A DNA stretch of 64,000 nt. It comes from Bacteroidales bacterium (GTDB lineage Bacteria; Bacteroidota; Bacteroidia; Bacteroidales; UBA10428). This document shows, piece by piece, positions 27,519 through 37,256 of this stretch (positions are counted from its first letter, which is position 1; the number at the start of each line of letters is the position of its first letter). The notes under the pieces are model-generated. The model did no database searches, was not told the DNA's origin, and saw nothing but the letters and a program-made list of their open reading frames with translations. A program made the translations under genes and the position numbers. The stretch lies in the NCBI GenBank assembly GCA_016933335.1, contig JAFGBD010000046.1:62001-126000 (forward strand). The letters run 5' to 3'.

Positions 27519-28385
27519 TTAGTATTCCCAAAGATCATGTTCCATGTCAAATAACCATTCTTTCACTTTTTCAGATTCAAGCTGCGCATCCATTCCCAGT
27601 GCATAAGAATTGATGGTCCTGTTGTCATAAACATTGGATTCAGCAACGATATAACTGTCAAATCTTCTTTGCCAGAAATAATCGTCAAATGATATGCGCT
27701 GAGCATCATTATTCCGGTTAAAGATTTCATGGTTTGCAAGTATTGGTCTTACTTCAGGGAAGTATACCCAGAAGGTTTTTTGTTTAAGTATGATGTCAGT
27801 AGGCATGTTTTGATCATCCTTCTGGGCATATATCCGGATAGGACATATTCCTACAATCTGAACCTTCATTACGGAATGGTTTTTGTCGAAGAACCACTTT
27901 TCTTTGAGCATGATCTGTTTAACTTCATCCACCTTTCTTTCGGTTCTGATTATTTGTTCCACCAGGAGGCCCGTGTTAACATCGGGAACCTTAAGTGTAT
28001 CAATACCTGCACCAAAGGACTCATCAATGTCATCTTTGGTCATCTGGACAACAAATTCATTACGCACATCTGTGGTAGAAAAAGCTCTGATACCTTCATT
28101 GTCAATTCCGTAAAGCAACAGGCCGACCAGACTCATCCTGTCCCCAATTGGCTGTAATGGGTAATAAAGTTCAAGATTCTGTTTTTGTCTGAGGTCAATT
28201 ATCCTGAAAATGTCTTTTGCCCAGACCACATCTGCTTCACGAACATATGAATACGGAACCGGTTGTTTGTTACTTATATGTTCCCGTGTATATACTTCCG
28301 GTAAAAAATCCTGCTGGGCGTTTGCGGGTAACAAAAATCCCAGGCTAACCAGTACACCGATAAGAAATAAAACAACTCGTCTCAT
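27519..28385 (-). CDS. gldN: T9SS ring protein GldN/PorN
   Basis: The 288-aa protein has a signal peptide (1-23, ending in ANAQQ) and the GldN family pattern: ADVVWAKDIFRIIDLRQKQN, then DKNHSVMKVQIVGICPI, WVYFPEVRPIL, FNRNNDAQRISFDDYFWQRRF. GldN associates with the lipoprotein GldK in the periplasmic ring of the T9SS. It is the last gene of porP-gldK-gldL-gldM-gldN, 16 nt after gldM, and is followed by a strong terminator. Confidence 0.95.
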   Translation of the reverse strand: MRRVVLFLIGVLVSLGFLLPANAQQDFLPEVYTREHISNKQPVPYSYVREADVVWAKDIFRIIDLRQKQNLELYYPLQPIGDRMSLVGLLLYGIDNEGIRAFSTTDVRNEFVVQMTKDDIDESFGAGIDTLKVPDVNTGLLVEQIIRTERKVDEVKQIMLKEKWFFDKNHSVMKVQIVGICPIRIYAQKDDQNMPTDIILKQKTFWVYFPEVRPILANHEIFNRNNDAQRISFDDYFWQRRFDSYIVAESNVYDNRTINSYALGMDAQLESEKVKEWLFDMEHDLWEY

Positions 28386-28401
28386 TATATTAAATTTTTG
28401 T

Positions 28402-30063
28402 TTAATTGATCTTAAAAGAAATAGTATTTAATGGTCTGACAGTTCCGTCAGGTCCGACAGCTTTTATATCCTGAATGAATAATGGTGCTCCTTTGCTTAA
28501 TGCACCAATCAGTTCTTTTTGCTTGGGAGTAAACCTGGCACTATTTGAACTGGCCGGTGTAACAAAACCCTGTATGACCACAAGTACAGTAAATTCGGTA
28601 ACCCTGAATGAAAGATCAAAATCAAAATTTTCCATTACAGCTTGTACACCTGTTGCTGCCATCAACAGATTCTTTTCTATACCCCCTCCTTTTCTGTCTG
28701 CAACCATTGCAACCGGATCCGGAACTGTCTTCACACGAAACTCTTTAAAACCGACTTCCTTTTTCTGGCCGTCAAACTCAGCAAACACCCTGATGGTACT
28801 AAATCCGGGCCTTTTCGGATTTACGATCCAGGATCCTTTCCTTGGTATAATTACACCATTGGTGTTAATTGCACTGATTCTGTCGGCCGGAATACCTGCC
28901 ACAGAAATATCAACAGGATTGTCAACCCCGTAATAGAATACGTTCATTTTGGTCGGAGAGACAACCACATTGCTCTCGGCAACCTGATATGCCTGTTTAA
29001 ATGGTCTGCGAATAGGACCGCTTGGTCCAAGGATTTCAATGATACCTCCCCATTCACGCGGACCGATACCGGTACCGGTTAGTTCGTAAATAGCTTTGCC
29101 TCCTTTAATAGGTAAAGTTTTGTATGGTAAATCATCACGCCTCTGGTAATCGATCACCTTACCTCTTTCATCCCTGATTTCTTTATATGGATTTGAACTT
29201 TCTGTAGCATATACAACAGGATCTGAGGTAGTGTCACGTGCGGCAACAAAAACCTGTGCGGTATATTTATTTCCTCTGATTACATAATTTGTGTTTGGTA
29301 TTACTGTTGCTTCGAGCTCATTGAATTTAATAGCGCCCTCATCGATCCTGGAATAAAGATAGTTGATAACTTCCGACTCTGCATTGCGCACGTTGATCTG
29401 GAGGCTTGACATGATCGCAACAAAGCCCATCATCGGGGAATGCCCGAATTTATGAAGTTCCCAGGATGTTTCTTCCCTTGATTTGATTGCTCCTCCTTTC
29501 TCCGCAGGCTGATCTGTTTCCAGGCTGCTTTCAATTGATTCGCGAAGCTTTGTGTTTTCTTCAGGCACGAAGCTCAGAAGGAATTCCCTGTATTCATTAA
29601 TCTCTTTCTTAAGTTTTGTTGCCCTGCTGTTTGCATTGAGCTCTGAGCCGATCATAATTCTTTTTGGGGTATCATAATCAATAACTGATTTAACCTCATC
29701 ACGCAGCAATTCGCCATTTTCATCAAAAATAGCTTCATAATTGCTTTTTTCCGCCTCACGCAGCACAAGCAGTTTCAGATCCTGAAGTTGTTTGTGCAAA
29801 GTGTCTGCTCTTTGCCTGACCTCATAAGCCTTGTCTTTCCAGTCCGTAACTTTGCCCGGATTAATTTGTGCCTGTTGTTCAAACCTGCTGTATACTTCCT
29901 GTATTTTAAAATAAAGGGTATTTTGTGTCTTACTCAATCCTTCATCAATGATTTTAAAGGCATCCAAAACACTGGTTGATACGTTCAGTGCCAGCAATGC
30001 TGTGAGCACCAAATACATCATGCCAATCATTTTTTGTCTTGGGGTTTCCTTTCCGTGGGCCAT
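28402..30063 (-). CDS. gldM: T9SS motor protein GldM/PorM
   Basis: The 553-aa protein has the short cytoplasmic start AHGKETPRQKMIGMMYL, one membrane helix (residues about 14-34, LVLTALLALNVSTSVL) and a long periplasmic part of four beta domains. GldM is rotated by GldL using proton motive force and carries that motion to the outer-membrane side of the secretion machine. Length and TM position match the family. It is 30 nt after gldL and 16 nt before gldN. Confidence 0.96.
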   Translation of the reverse strand: MAHGKETPRQKMIGMMYLVLTALLALNVSTSVLDAFKIIDEGLSKTQNTLYFKIQEVYSRFEQQAQINPGKVTDWKDKAYEVRQRADTLHKQLQDLKLLVLREAEKSNYEAIFDENGELLRDEVKSVIDYDTPKRIMIGSELNANSRATKLKKEINEYREFLLSFVPEENTKLRESIESSLETDQPAEKGGAIKSREETSWELHKFGHSPMMGFVAIMSSLQINVRNAESEVINYLYSRIDEGAIKFNELEATVIPNTNYVIRGNKYTAQVFVAARDTTSDPVVYATESSNPYKEIRDERGKVIDYQRRDDLPYKTLPIKGGKAIYELTGTGIGPREWGGIIEILGPSGPIRRPFKQAYQVAESNVVVSPTKMNVFYYGVDNPVDISVAGIPADRISAINTNGVIIPRKGSWIVNPKRPGFSTIRVFAEFDGQKKEVGFKEFRVKTVPDPVAMVADRKGGGIEKNLLMAATGVQAVMENFDFDLSFRVTEFTVLVVIQGFVTPASSNSARFTPKQKELIGALSKGAPLFIQDIKAVGPDGTVRPLNTISFKIN

Positions 30064-30093
30064 ATTATAGTGTTGAGATAAACGTTAAATATT

Positions 30094-31026
30094 TTACTTA
30101 CCGGTCATGACATTCATGGCAGATAACATATTGCCATAAATGTTATTCAGCGAAGAAAGATTATCTCTAAGTTTAACGATTTCTTCCTTATATCTGTTGG
30201 TTTCATCAACAGATTCTTTCAGCTTCTTGATCATGTCTTCCAATCCGCTGTAAACCTTCTGTGTTCCCTGCATATGCTGGTTGCTGTCTTTAATCTGGAG
30301 TTCATATACAGCATTGAGTGCAGACATGTTTTTATTCATTGCTTCAATCTGTTCTTCGAACGTTTTGCTACCCTGCGTGATAGACTGATTCTCATTTTTA
30401 ATGGTTTCCGCTATTTCGGAATAGGATGCAGCAACATCATTACCCGATTTTGTAATTGCGTCAGCAGATTGTATATACGAGTTTGCCAGAGAAGTAGCAG
30501 AGCTCCTGATATTTTCTGTTGAAGATGAATATGCCTGGTTGAGAGCGCTGATTGAATCGGTAGCACCCTGCATGTTTCCTATAAATTCCTGTGTTGCTGC
30601 TGTGGCATTTGCCAGATCGGCAAGGCTGTTTGCTGCCTGACTGAGTTTGGTCAGACCCTCCCCGAGTTTTCTGATAGAATCTTCATTGATGTTTGTATCA
30701 CCAAGCAGTGTTTCAATTTTTTCCAGCGGTCTTCCTTCGCCAAACTGGTTTTCCTTGAAATGCTCAATGTCATCCGGATCACTCATTCCGGCAAGCTCAG
30801 GATAAACCAGAGTCCAGTCCAGTTCTTCATGCAATGGCTCGAAAGCAGAAAAGAAAAATATGGTGGCTTCGGTTAAAAGCCCCAGGGTCAGGAAAAGACC
30901 TGCAAATTTCCAATGCTGGATTTTAAACAATGCACCTACTATTACGATAGATGCACCCCATCCATATAATTTAGCCATAAAATTTTTCCAGCCTGAACTC
31001 TGAACAATATCTGTTAAGCTTGCCAT
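30094..31026 (-). CDS. gldL: T9SS motor stator protein GldL/PorL
   Basis: The 310-aa protein begins with two membrane helices (about residues 20-38 and 42-62), linked by the family loop KIQHWKF. Glu53 in helix 2, in LLTEATIFFFSAFEP, occupies the position of the glutamate implicated in proton passage. The rest is a cytoplasmic, strongly helical coiled coil rich in A, S, N and Q (for example ANSLADLANATAATQ). GldL forms the inner-membrane stator around GldM. Gap to gldK is 40 nt and to gldM 30 nt. Confidence 0.95.
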   Translation of the reverse strand: MASLTDIVQSSGWKNFMAKLYGWGASIVIVGALFKIQHWKFAGLFLTLGLLTEATIFFFSAFEPLHEELDWTLVYPELAGMSDPDDIEHFKENQFGEGRPLEKIETLLGDTNINEDSIRKLGEGLTKLSQAANSLADLANATAATQEFIGNMQGATDSISALNQAYSSSTENIRSSATSLANSYIQSADAITKSGNDVAASYSEIAETIKNENQSITQGSKTFEEQIEAMNKNMSALNAVYELQIKDSNQHMQGTQKVYSGLEDMIKKLKESVDETNRYKEEIVKLRDNLSSLNNIYGNMLSAMNVMTGK

Positions 31027-31066
31027 ATAAATTGTTGTTTAATTAAGATAAAAGTTTAATTCAAGT

Positions 31067-32398
31067 TTAGGTTCCCAGATATGATCTTACACATCTGAAT
31101 CCGATATACGACTTTGATGTGTCCTGGTATTCGTAGCTTCTTGTACCGTTTTGCATAAAATATCCGATATCTTTCCATGATCCTCCCCTTATAATTTTTC
31201 TTTTCATCACGGGTTGATCATCAGGACGGGCATTATAGCGATAATCGGGATTTAGATCATGCGAAAAAACATATGCAGATTCATCAAATGCACTGGATGT
31301 CCACTCAGCAACATTTCCTGCCATATCATACAGTCCATATTCGTTTGGCTGATATGATCCCACGGCAATTGTGACCACACCCCCGTCGTCGGCATAACTG
31401 CCACGGAGTGGTTTAAAGTTGGCAAGCACACAACCATCTTTGTTTCTTGTATAATATCCACCCCACGGGTACATTGAATGTTCCAGTCCGCCTCGTGCTG
31501 CATACTCCCATTCAGCCTCAATGGGCAGACGATAGTCGTGAACACCTGGCTGGCCGCTTTCTCTCAGAGCCGAATTGAGTAACTGGGTCCGCCATATACA
31601 AAAGGCGGTTGCCTGTTTCCACGATACACCGACAACAGGATAGTTATCATAGGAAGGATGCCAGAAGTACCTGGTTGTATAAGGTTCATTGAATGAGTAA
31701 GTAAAATCTGCAATCCAGCATAATGTATCAGGATAAATATTTAACACATCCCTGATGACAAATGTGGAGCGGTCTTTGATTTCAATTCTTTCACCGTCAT
31801 TATTAAGGATAAATCCTTCGTATTGTTTGGTTTCGAAATTATACCTGTTTGATTTGGAAGCAGCCTGTTTCATATCAATCCAAAAATACTCATACATGAG
31901 CTTTCTGGTATCGATTTCCTTCTGGTTGTAAAATCTTTCGTTATCAGCCAGATATAAGTCACTCAGGATTTCATTAATCTCCTCGTCCCTGAAATCGATC
32001 CTCACATCCCAGTTAATGGCAGGGGGATCGATCGGATTTCCTAATGCGTCCTCTGTGATAACAAAGTCATCAAGCTGTTCTCCAAGCATTCTTCTCATAA
32101 TGGAATCACGAACCCAGAAAACAAACTGGCGGTATTCATTGTTGGTGATTTCCGTTTCATCCATCCAGAATGGATCAACTGTAACTGTTCTGGAAAAGGT
32201 TGTCTGCGCCCAGGCAACATCCTGGTCATTATTACCCTGGGTAAAACTACCCTGCGGAATGAATACCATGCCAAACGGATCCGGTTCAAAGTATCTCGCT
32301 CTTCCCGGAACCCCGGTTAATTCTCCGCTCTTATAATTGGAACAACCGGTAATAATAAGTATTCCTGAAACAATGCAAAAAGAAATTATCTTTTTCAT
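31067..32398 (-). CDS. gldK: T9SS ring lipoprotein GldK/PorK
   Basis: The 443-aa protein has a lipoprotein signal with ITGC (Cys19) and a formylglycine-generating-enzyme-like (SUMF1) fold: GMVFIPQGSFTQGN, FWMDETEITNNEYRQF, YPVVGVSWKQATAFC, RLPIEAEWEYAARGG, YGLYDMAGNVAEWTS and IGFRCVRSY. GldK has no known enzymatic role; it forms the outer-membrane-associated periplasmic ring with GldN. It is 66 nt downstream of porP. Confidence 0.96.
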   Translation of the reverse strand: MKKIISFCIVSGILIITGCSNYKSGELTGVPGRARYFEPDPFGMVFIPQGSFTQGNNDQDVAWAQTTFSRTVTVDPFWMDETEITNNEYRQFVFWVRDSIMRRMLGEQLDDFVITEDALGNPIDPPAINWDVRIDFRDEEINEILSDLYLADNERFYNQKEIDTRKLMYEYFWIDMKQAASKSNRYNFETKQYEGFILNNDGERIEIKDRSTFVIRDVLNIYPDTLCWIADFTYSFNEPYTTRYFWHPSYDNYPVVGVSWKQATAFCIWRTQLLNSALRESGQPGVHDYRLPIEAEWEYAARGGLEHSMYPWGGYYTRNKDGCVLANFKPLRGSYADDGGVVTIAVGSYQPNEYGLYDMAGNVAEWTSSAFDESAYVFSHDLNPDYRYNARPDDQPVMKRKIIRGGSWKDIGYFMQNGTRSYEYQDTSKSYIGFRCVRSYLGT

Positions 32399-32464
32399 AA
32401 TCAGAGGTATTTATCTTTACTTATGATTCTTTAATTCAAATTTTATCTAAAATTAACATTTTTT

Positions 32465-33430
32465 TTACAAAAACCTAATGCTCTTATATTTTTGCGGTGT
32501 TTTGTCGACACCAATTCTGAAACTATAGTTGATCAGTATTTCATACGCAGTTTGATAGTAATTTGTTATAGATGTCGTCGGAAAATCATAGGCAAATCCT
32601 ATTTTTGCCCCGTTCAGTATTTCAAATCCCAGCATACCGACAATTGCACCACCCGGTCTGATAGAAACGCCACCCCAAAACTTTTTATTGTATGAAAGTA
32701 CTGCATTCAAATCAAATTTATGTATTTTTCCGTCAGATTGTATCAGGATGGAAGGAATAACTTCAAACGACGGGTTCGCCAGCTGGATATTATAACCTGA
32801 AGTGATATAATAGTGTCTTGTAATCTTTTCCGAAGTTTCGTTATTACTGCTTTCATTGTAAAATTTATAGCTTGTCTCATTCAGATGAGTGGATGATATT
32901 CCAAGGTATAAATCCTCAGTCTTGTAAAAGAAACCGAAACTGAAATCGATGGCAAATACCTTATCCTCGCTTTTGGGAATAGCATCGTCAAGCTCAGGTG
33001 TTGTAAAAAGATCTGTCCGATCAGGTATAAACCAGTTGTCTGGTTTGAATCCCCTGTTGGTAATATTTACGCCGGCGCCAATCCCAAGCTTGCCATCACC
33101 AATATTTGCCCTGTATGCATAGGCCACCTTAAGATCAATATCTTCCTGGAAGCCTATCAGTTCCCGGAAAACGGTGAGTCCGACCCCATGATCCTTTTTA
33201 AAAAGCCTGAAAGGTATACTTGCACTTAAGATGATATCTTCGGGTGTGCCTTCCATACCGGTCCACTGGTTACGAAGGATTCCGCTGATACTAACCACAT
33301 CATGGTTTCCGGCTGCTCCGGGATTGAAAGATATCTGGTCAAACATATATTGACTCACCTGATAATCTTGCTGAGCAAACAGACTAAGTGACAAAACCGA
33401 TATAAATAATATTAAAAGCGATTTCCGCAT
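32465..33430 (-). CDS. porP: T9SS outer-membrane protein PorP
   Basis: The start chosen is the ATG at 33430, giving 321 aa with a signal peptide (RKSLLILFISVLSLSLFAQ). A longer frame starts at 33523, but that lies upstream of the predicted transcription start and gives an unlikely leader. The PorP/SprF hallmark follows: SQYMFDQISFNPGAAGNHD and LRNQWTGMEGTPED. It sits at the head of the gldKLMN operon, the same order as porPKLMN in Porphyromonas, so I assign it to the core machine. Compare the cargo-specific paralogue at 4250-5167. Confidence 0.94.
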   Translation of the reverse strand: MRKSLLILFISVLSLSLFAQQDYQVSQYMFDQISFNPGAAGNHDVVSISGILRNQWTGMEGTPEDIILSASIPFRLFKKDHGVGLTVFRELIGFQEDIDLKVAYAYRANIGDGKLGIGAGVNITNRGFKPDNWFIPDRTDLFTTPELDDAIPKSEDKVFAIDFSFGFFYKTEDLYLGISSTHLNETSYKFYNESSNNETSEKITRHYYITSGYNIQLANPSFEVIPSILIQSDGKIHKFDLNAVLSYNKKFWGGVSIRPGGAIVGMLGFEILNGAKIGFAYDFPTTSITNYYQTAYEILINYSFRIGVDKTPQKYKSIRFL

Positions 33431-33520
33431 ATTTTTACCTTTCTGCTTTTCGATAATGCAGATCCAGCAGTGAATCTCGCATATATAAAAAGTAAAATAA
33501 GTAAAAATATTGTATTCATA

Positions 33521-33551
33521 CAAATAAAATTAACAAGCAGTTGTTAACAAA
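33521..33551 (-). promoter_or_regulatory. Candidate promoter of the porP-gldKLMN operon
   Basis: On the minus strand TTTG (33551-33548) is separated by exactly 19 nt from TTTATTTG (33528-33521), close to the Bacteroidota housekeeping pattern TTTG-N19-TAnnTTTG with one mismatch. Transcription would start near 33514, giving a leader of about 85 nt before the porP ATG. A GTTAACAAC/GTTAA imperfect repeat lies in the spacer. Confidence 0.5.
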
Positions 33552-33669
33552 TATTGATACAAAATTTCCCGGTATTTTATACTTGATTTCCATTTATGAT
33601 GTTACCAATTCTATGGTTTTTTGTGTTGATAGTTTCATAAGGTGCAATATCTGGCAGAGGTCAGAAGAT

Positions 33670-34815
33670 TTAGTTGAGTTTACGGAAGGATTTCCACCAT
33701 AAATCCGGTATGTCGTGATTGCATGCCTGCTGATAGTCCTCCTGGGAACAGGCTACCATTATTTTTCTTCCTGCTTTCACAACAGGCACTTCCATCCACC
33801 AGCGTCCCGTTTTAATGCTTTTCAGGAAAGTAATATCATGTTCCATGTCATCATGACTGATAATAAACACTTTGAACTCATTGCTTCCTGGTGATGGATA
33901 TTCACTTTTGCGAATTGAAAATCCTTCAATAAAATACCATATCATCTGGGCTGCAATATGTGAGGTTATTTCATTTATATCGAATTTTGGGTTCACCTCA
34001 AAAATTCCAAAACATAAGATTCTGTTGCCCATGCCCGAATAACGGGCTATCTGACAGGCTTCATCAGCAAATAATCCGTTTGGGGAGGTATTTTTTCTGG
34101 CAGGAGCATCACCCTGCCTGAGAGCTCCGATATCAAAACTCACCAGATCGGCATCCCTCAGTATTGGTTCAGCAAGGAAGATTTTTTCTCTGATATTACC
34201 AAGTCTGATGGATTCAAAATTTCTGTTTTCAAGCAATTTCAGACAATTCATATCCGTCAGATATTGCTGATGGCCCAGGTTGGTATATTCAAATAACCTG
34301 TTACTGGTAAGAGTTTTTATCAGAAAATTACTGGAACCGGAGTCGGTATTGATCGCATCAATAGTTGAATCAATGGTTACCAGATTTACAGCATTTCTTA
34401 ACTGCTCAAACGCACTAAAACAGGCACGGGTCAAATCCTGCGATCCGCCCAGGATAACTGATACCACCTGGTTATTGATTAATTCTGAAAGAACATCCCT
34501 CAATGCCATAAATGTATCATTGAAAGTATTTCCATGTTTTAGGTTACCAAGATCAATGATTCTACTCTTGTTATCTACCCTGAAGAGCTGGTAAAGCTTA
34601 CCCCGTATCCTGTCCGGAGCCAAAGCTGTACCCTTGTTATGGGAATCCCTGTCCTCCGGGATCCCGATCAGGGCAATTTGATAGTCACTTATTTCATCTA
34701 TAGGATTGCTGGGTGTATTGACCCTGATGCTTCTTCCAAAGATGGAATCAGTTACAGGAATATATTCTTCAGGTTTTTCCAGTTCAACAGGATCAAAATA
34801 ATCGTTTAGGTTCAT
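33670..34815 (-). CDS. Ureohydrolase (arginase/formimidoylglutamase) fold protein, probable pseudoenzyme
   Basis: The 381-aa protein has the ureohydrolase layout: HNKGTALAPDRIRGKLYQLF, then VSVILGGSQDLT where active members have GGDHS, then IDSTIDAI where they have DAHxD, then LVSFDIGALRQGDAP where they have SxDxDxxDP. Metal-binding histidines of the first two motifs and an aspartate of the third are replaced. I infer loss of arginase-like Mn chemistry; another role, perhaps binding, is likely. It is 14 nt downstream of topA on the same strand and 239 nt upstream of porP, separated by the candidate promoter. Confidence 0.8.
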   Translation of the reverse strand: MNLNDYFDPVELEKPEEYIPVTDSIFGRSIRVNTPSNPIDEISDYQIALIGIPEDRDSHNKGTALAPDRIRGKLYQLFRVDNKSRIIDLGNLKHGNTFNDTFMALRDVLSELINNQVVSVILGGSQDLTRACFSAFEQLRNAVNLVTIDSTIDAINTDSGSSNFLIKTLTSNRLFEYTNLGHQQYLTDMNCLKLLENRNFESIRLGNIREKIFLAEPILRDADLVSFDIGALRQGDAPARKNTSPNGLFADEACQIARYSGMGNRILCFGIFEVNPKFDINEITSHIAAQMIWYFIEGFSIRKSEYPSPGSNEFKVFIISHDDMEHDITFLKSIKTGRWWMEVPVVKAGRKIMVACSQEDYQQACNHDIPDLWWKSFRKLN

Positions 34816-34829
34816 TAGCAGGAATATGG

Positions 34830-37154
34830 TTAATGTTTTGATTTTTTCTTATCAGATGATTTATTGATAATTTTCATGCAATCTTCAAGAGATAACGAAT
34901 CAGGTTTTATTCCCCCGGGTATTTTAAAATTATCTTTTTTATAGTGAATATAAGGGCCCCATCGTCCCTTTAATACTTTCAGGTCAGGGTCTTCACTGAA
35001 TTCTTTGATTATTTTATTTTTATCCACATCTCTTTTTTCTTTGATAATTTCGATAGCTCTGTCAGTGTCAATGGTATATGGATCATCTGTTCCCCTCTTC
35101 AGGGAATAAAAAACCGAATTGTGCCTGATATAAGGCCCATACTTTCCGATACCGACTACCAGTTCCTTGTCTTCAAAAATGCCTATTGTTCTTGGCAGTA
35201 TGAATAGCTGGAGAGCTTCTTCAAGAGTGATGGATTCAAGGTTCTGTCCTTTTCTAAGACTGGCAAATTTTGGTTTTTCAACATTTTCGCCAATGGCTGT
35301 TTCGCCAAGCTGGGCAATGGCCCCGTATTTACCCATCTTTACAAGAACCGGTTTGCCGGTTTCAGGATCATTCCCGAGATTTCTTTCACCTTTGTCAACT
35401 TCTGATTTTTTAAGGGTTGCTTCAACCTGCGGATGAAACTTGCGGTAAAACTTTTTGATCATTTCAGTCCAGTTCAGTTTACCGGAAGCTATTTCGTCAA
35501 ATTCTTTTTCAACATTTGCTGTAAAATTGTAATCAAGGATTTCTTTAAAATACTCAACCAGAAAATCATTAACAATTATGCCGATATTATCGGGGAACAG
35601 CTTGGATTTTTCAGCACCAAAATATTCATTTTTAACGGTTTCTGATATTTTGTTACCTGACAGACTCAGTGTAATATATTTTCTTTCCCTGCCCGGTTTA
35701 TCTGATTTAAGAACATATCCCCTGTTTTGTATGGTAGAGATGGTAGGTGCGTATGTTGAGGGTCTCCCGATTCCCAGTTCTTCCAGTTTCCTGACCAGAC
35801 TGGCTTCGGTATATCTTGGAGGATGGTGTGTGAAACGTTCTGTTGCATCGATCATTTTATAATTCAGCAGCTGACCTTCCTGCAGGGGAGGCAGAAGTCC
35901 CTGTTTGCCCTCTTCCGGTTCATCATCGGCAGACTCCATATATACCCTGAGAAACCCGTCAAATTTTAAAACTTCACCAATGGCAACAAACTTGTCATTG
36001 CTGTTTGAGATCTCAATTGTTGCGGTGGTTCTTTCAAGCTGTGCATCACTCATCTGGGAGGCGATGGTTCTTTTCCAGATCAGTTCGTAAAGTTTTTTTT
36101 CGTTTACCGGACCTGATATTGTATTTTTGTCCGGATAAGTCGGTCGAATTGCTTCATGCGCTTCCTGTGCACCTTTTGTTTTCGTTGTATAATTTCTGAT
36201 TTTAATATATTTCTCACCAAACTCTTTGTTGATTATTTGTTTAGCACCATTCAGGGCCAGTTGAGACAGGTTCACCGAATCAGTCCGCATATATGTAATT
36301 TTCCCTGATTCATATAATTTCTGGGCAATCATCATGGTTTGAGCCACCGAGAATCCCAGTTTCCTGCTGGCTTCCTGCTGGAGGGTTGAAGTTGTAAAGG
36401 GGGGTGAAGGAGACTTTTTTGATGGTTTGGTGGACACATCAATGATTTTAAAGGAAGCTGTTTTACATAAGTTTAAAAACTGCCCGGCCTCTTCGGCTGA
36501 ATTCAATTTCTTCTGAAGCTCGGCTTTCAGTTCCGTTATTTTATTTTTTTCATCATTGACCAGAAATATTCCGGTGACCTTAAATGAAGAGATGCTTTCA
36601 AAACCAATAATCTCACGTTCTCTTTCAACAATAAGCCTTACGGCTACTGACTGGACCCTGCCTGCTGAAAGTGCAGGTTTCACTTTCCGCCAGAGGATCG
36701 GAGAAATCTCAAAACCCACAATCCGGTCAAGAACACGCCTGGCTTGCTGTGCATCAACAAGATCAAAGTTGATGGTGCGGTAATCCTTGATTGCGTTCAG
36801 TATTGCGTTTTTTGTAATTTCGTGAAAGACAATGCGTCTTGTTTTTGCATCATCAAGTTTTAAGACCTCTGTCAGGTGCCAGGCAATGGCTTCACCTTCA
36901 CGATCTTCATCAGATGCCAGCCAGACAGTCTTTGACTGTTTAACAATTTTTTTTAGTTCGGCAACAATTTTTTTCTTGTCATCAGGCACAATATATTTTG
37001 GTGCGAAGTTGTTTTTCATATCAATGCCAAACTCCTTTTTTGCAAGGTCACGAATATGTCCCATACTCGATTTGACTTGATAATCCTTGCCAAGGAATTG
37101 TTCGATGGTTTTTGCTTTTGCAGGAGATTCGACAATTATCAGGTTATTAATCAT
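34830..37154 (-). CDS. topA: DNA topoisomerase I
   Basis: The 774-aa type IA enzyme relaxes negative supercoils. The Toprim start VESPAKAKTIEQFLG, acidic DREGEAIAWHL, SAGRVQSVAVRLI, the catalytic tyrosine in ITYMRTDSVNLS and HEAIRPT are all present. The C-terminal part has repeated GKYGPYIRH-like units (MGKYGAIAQLG, IGKYGPYIRH, KGRWGPYIHYK) typical of Bacteroidota and other Toprim C-terminal repeats instead of zinc fingers. Its start region diverges from the PBP gene across about 100 nt. Confidence 0.97.
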   Translation of the reverse strand: MINNLIIVESPAKAKTIEQFLGKDYQVKSSMGHIRDLAKKEFGIDMKNNFAPKYIVPDDKKKIVAELKKIVKQSKTVWLASDEDREGEAIAWHLTEVLKLDDAKTRRIVFHEITKNAILNAIKDYRTINFDLVDAQQARRVLDRIVGFEISPILWRKVKPALSAGRVQSVAVRLIVEREREIIGFESISSFKVTGIFLVNDEKNKITELKAELQKKLNSAEEAGQFLNLCKTASFKIIDVSTKPSKKSPSPPFTTSTLQQEASRKLGFSVAQTMMIAQKLYESGKITYMRTDSVNLSQLALNGAKQIINKEFGEKYIKIRNYTTKTKGAQEAHEAIRPTYPDKNTISGPVNEKKLYELIWKRTIASQMSDAQLERTTATIEISNSNDKFVAIGEVLKFDGFLRVYMESADDEPEEGKQGLLPPLQEGQLLNYKMIDATERFTHHPPRYTEASLVRKLEELGIGRPSTYAPTISTIQNRGYVLKSDKPGRERKYITLSLSGNKISETVKNEYFGAEKSKLFPDNIGIIVNDFLVEYFKEILDYNFTANVEKEFDEIASGKLNWTEMIKKFYRKFHPQVEATLKKSEVDKGERNLGNDPETGKPVLVKMGKYGAIAQLGETAIGENVEKPKFASLRKGQNLESITLEEALQLFILPRTIGIFEDKELVVGIGKYGPYIRHNSVFYSLKRGTDDPYTIDTDRAIEIIKEKRDVDKNKIIKEFSEDPDLKVLKGRWGPYIHYKKDNFKIPGGIKPDSLSLEDCMKIINKSSDKKKSKH

Positions 37155-37256
37155 GTGGTAGTATTTTTAAAGAATCACAAAGTAAAAGAATTACAAGCCG
37201 AAGTACAAAATTTAAATTTAAAATAATTATTACTTTTACGATAAAGTGCAAATATA

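Noticed and set aside
27729-28157. 142-aa plus-strand open frame inside gldN
   Set aside because: gldN is strongly supported on the other strand; the frame is a shadow.
33431-33523. N-terminal extension of PorP
   Set aside because: The extra 31 residues hide the signal peptide and lie partly upstream of the predicted transcription start.
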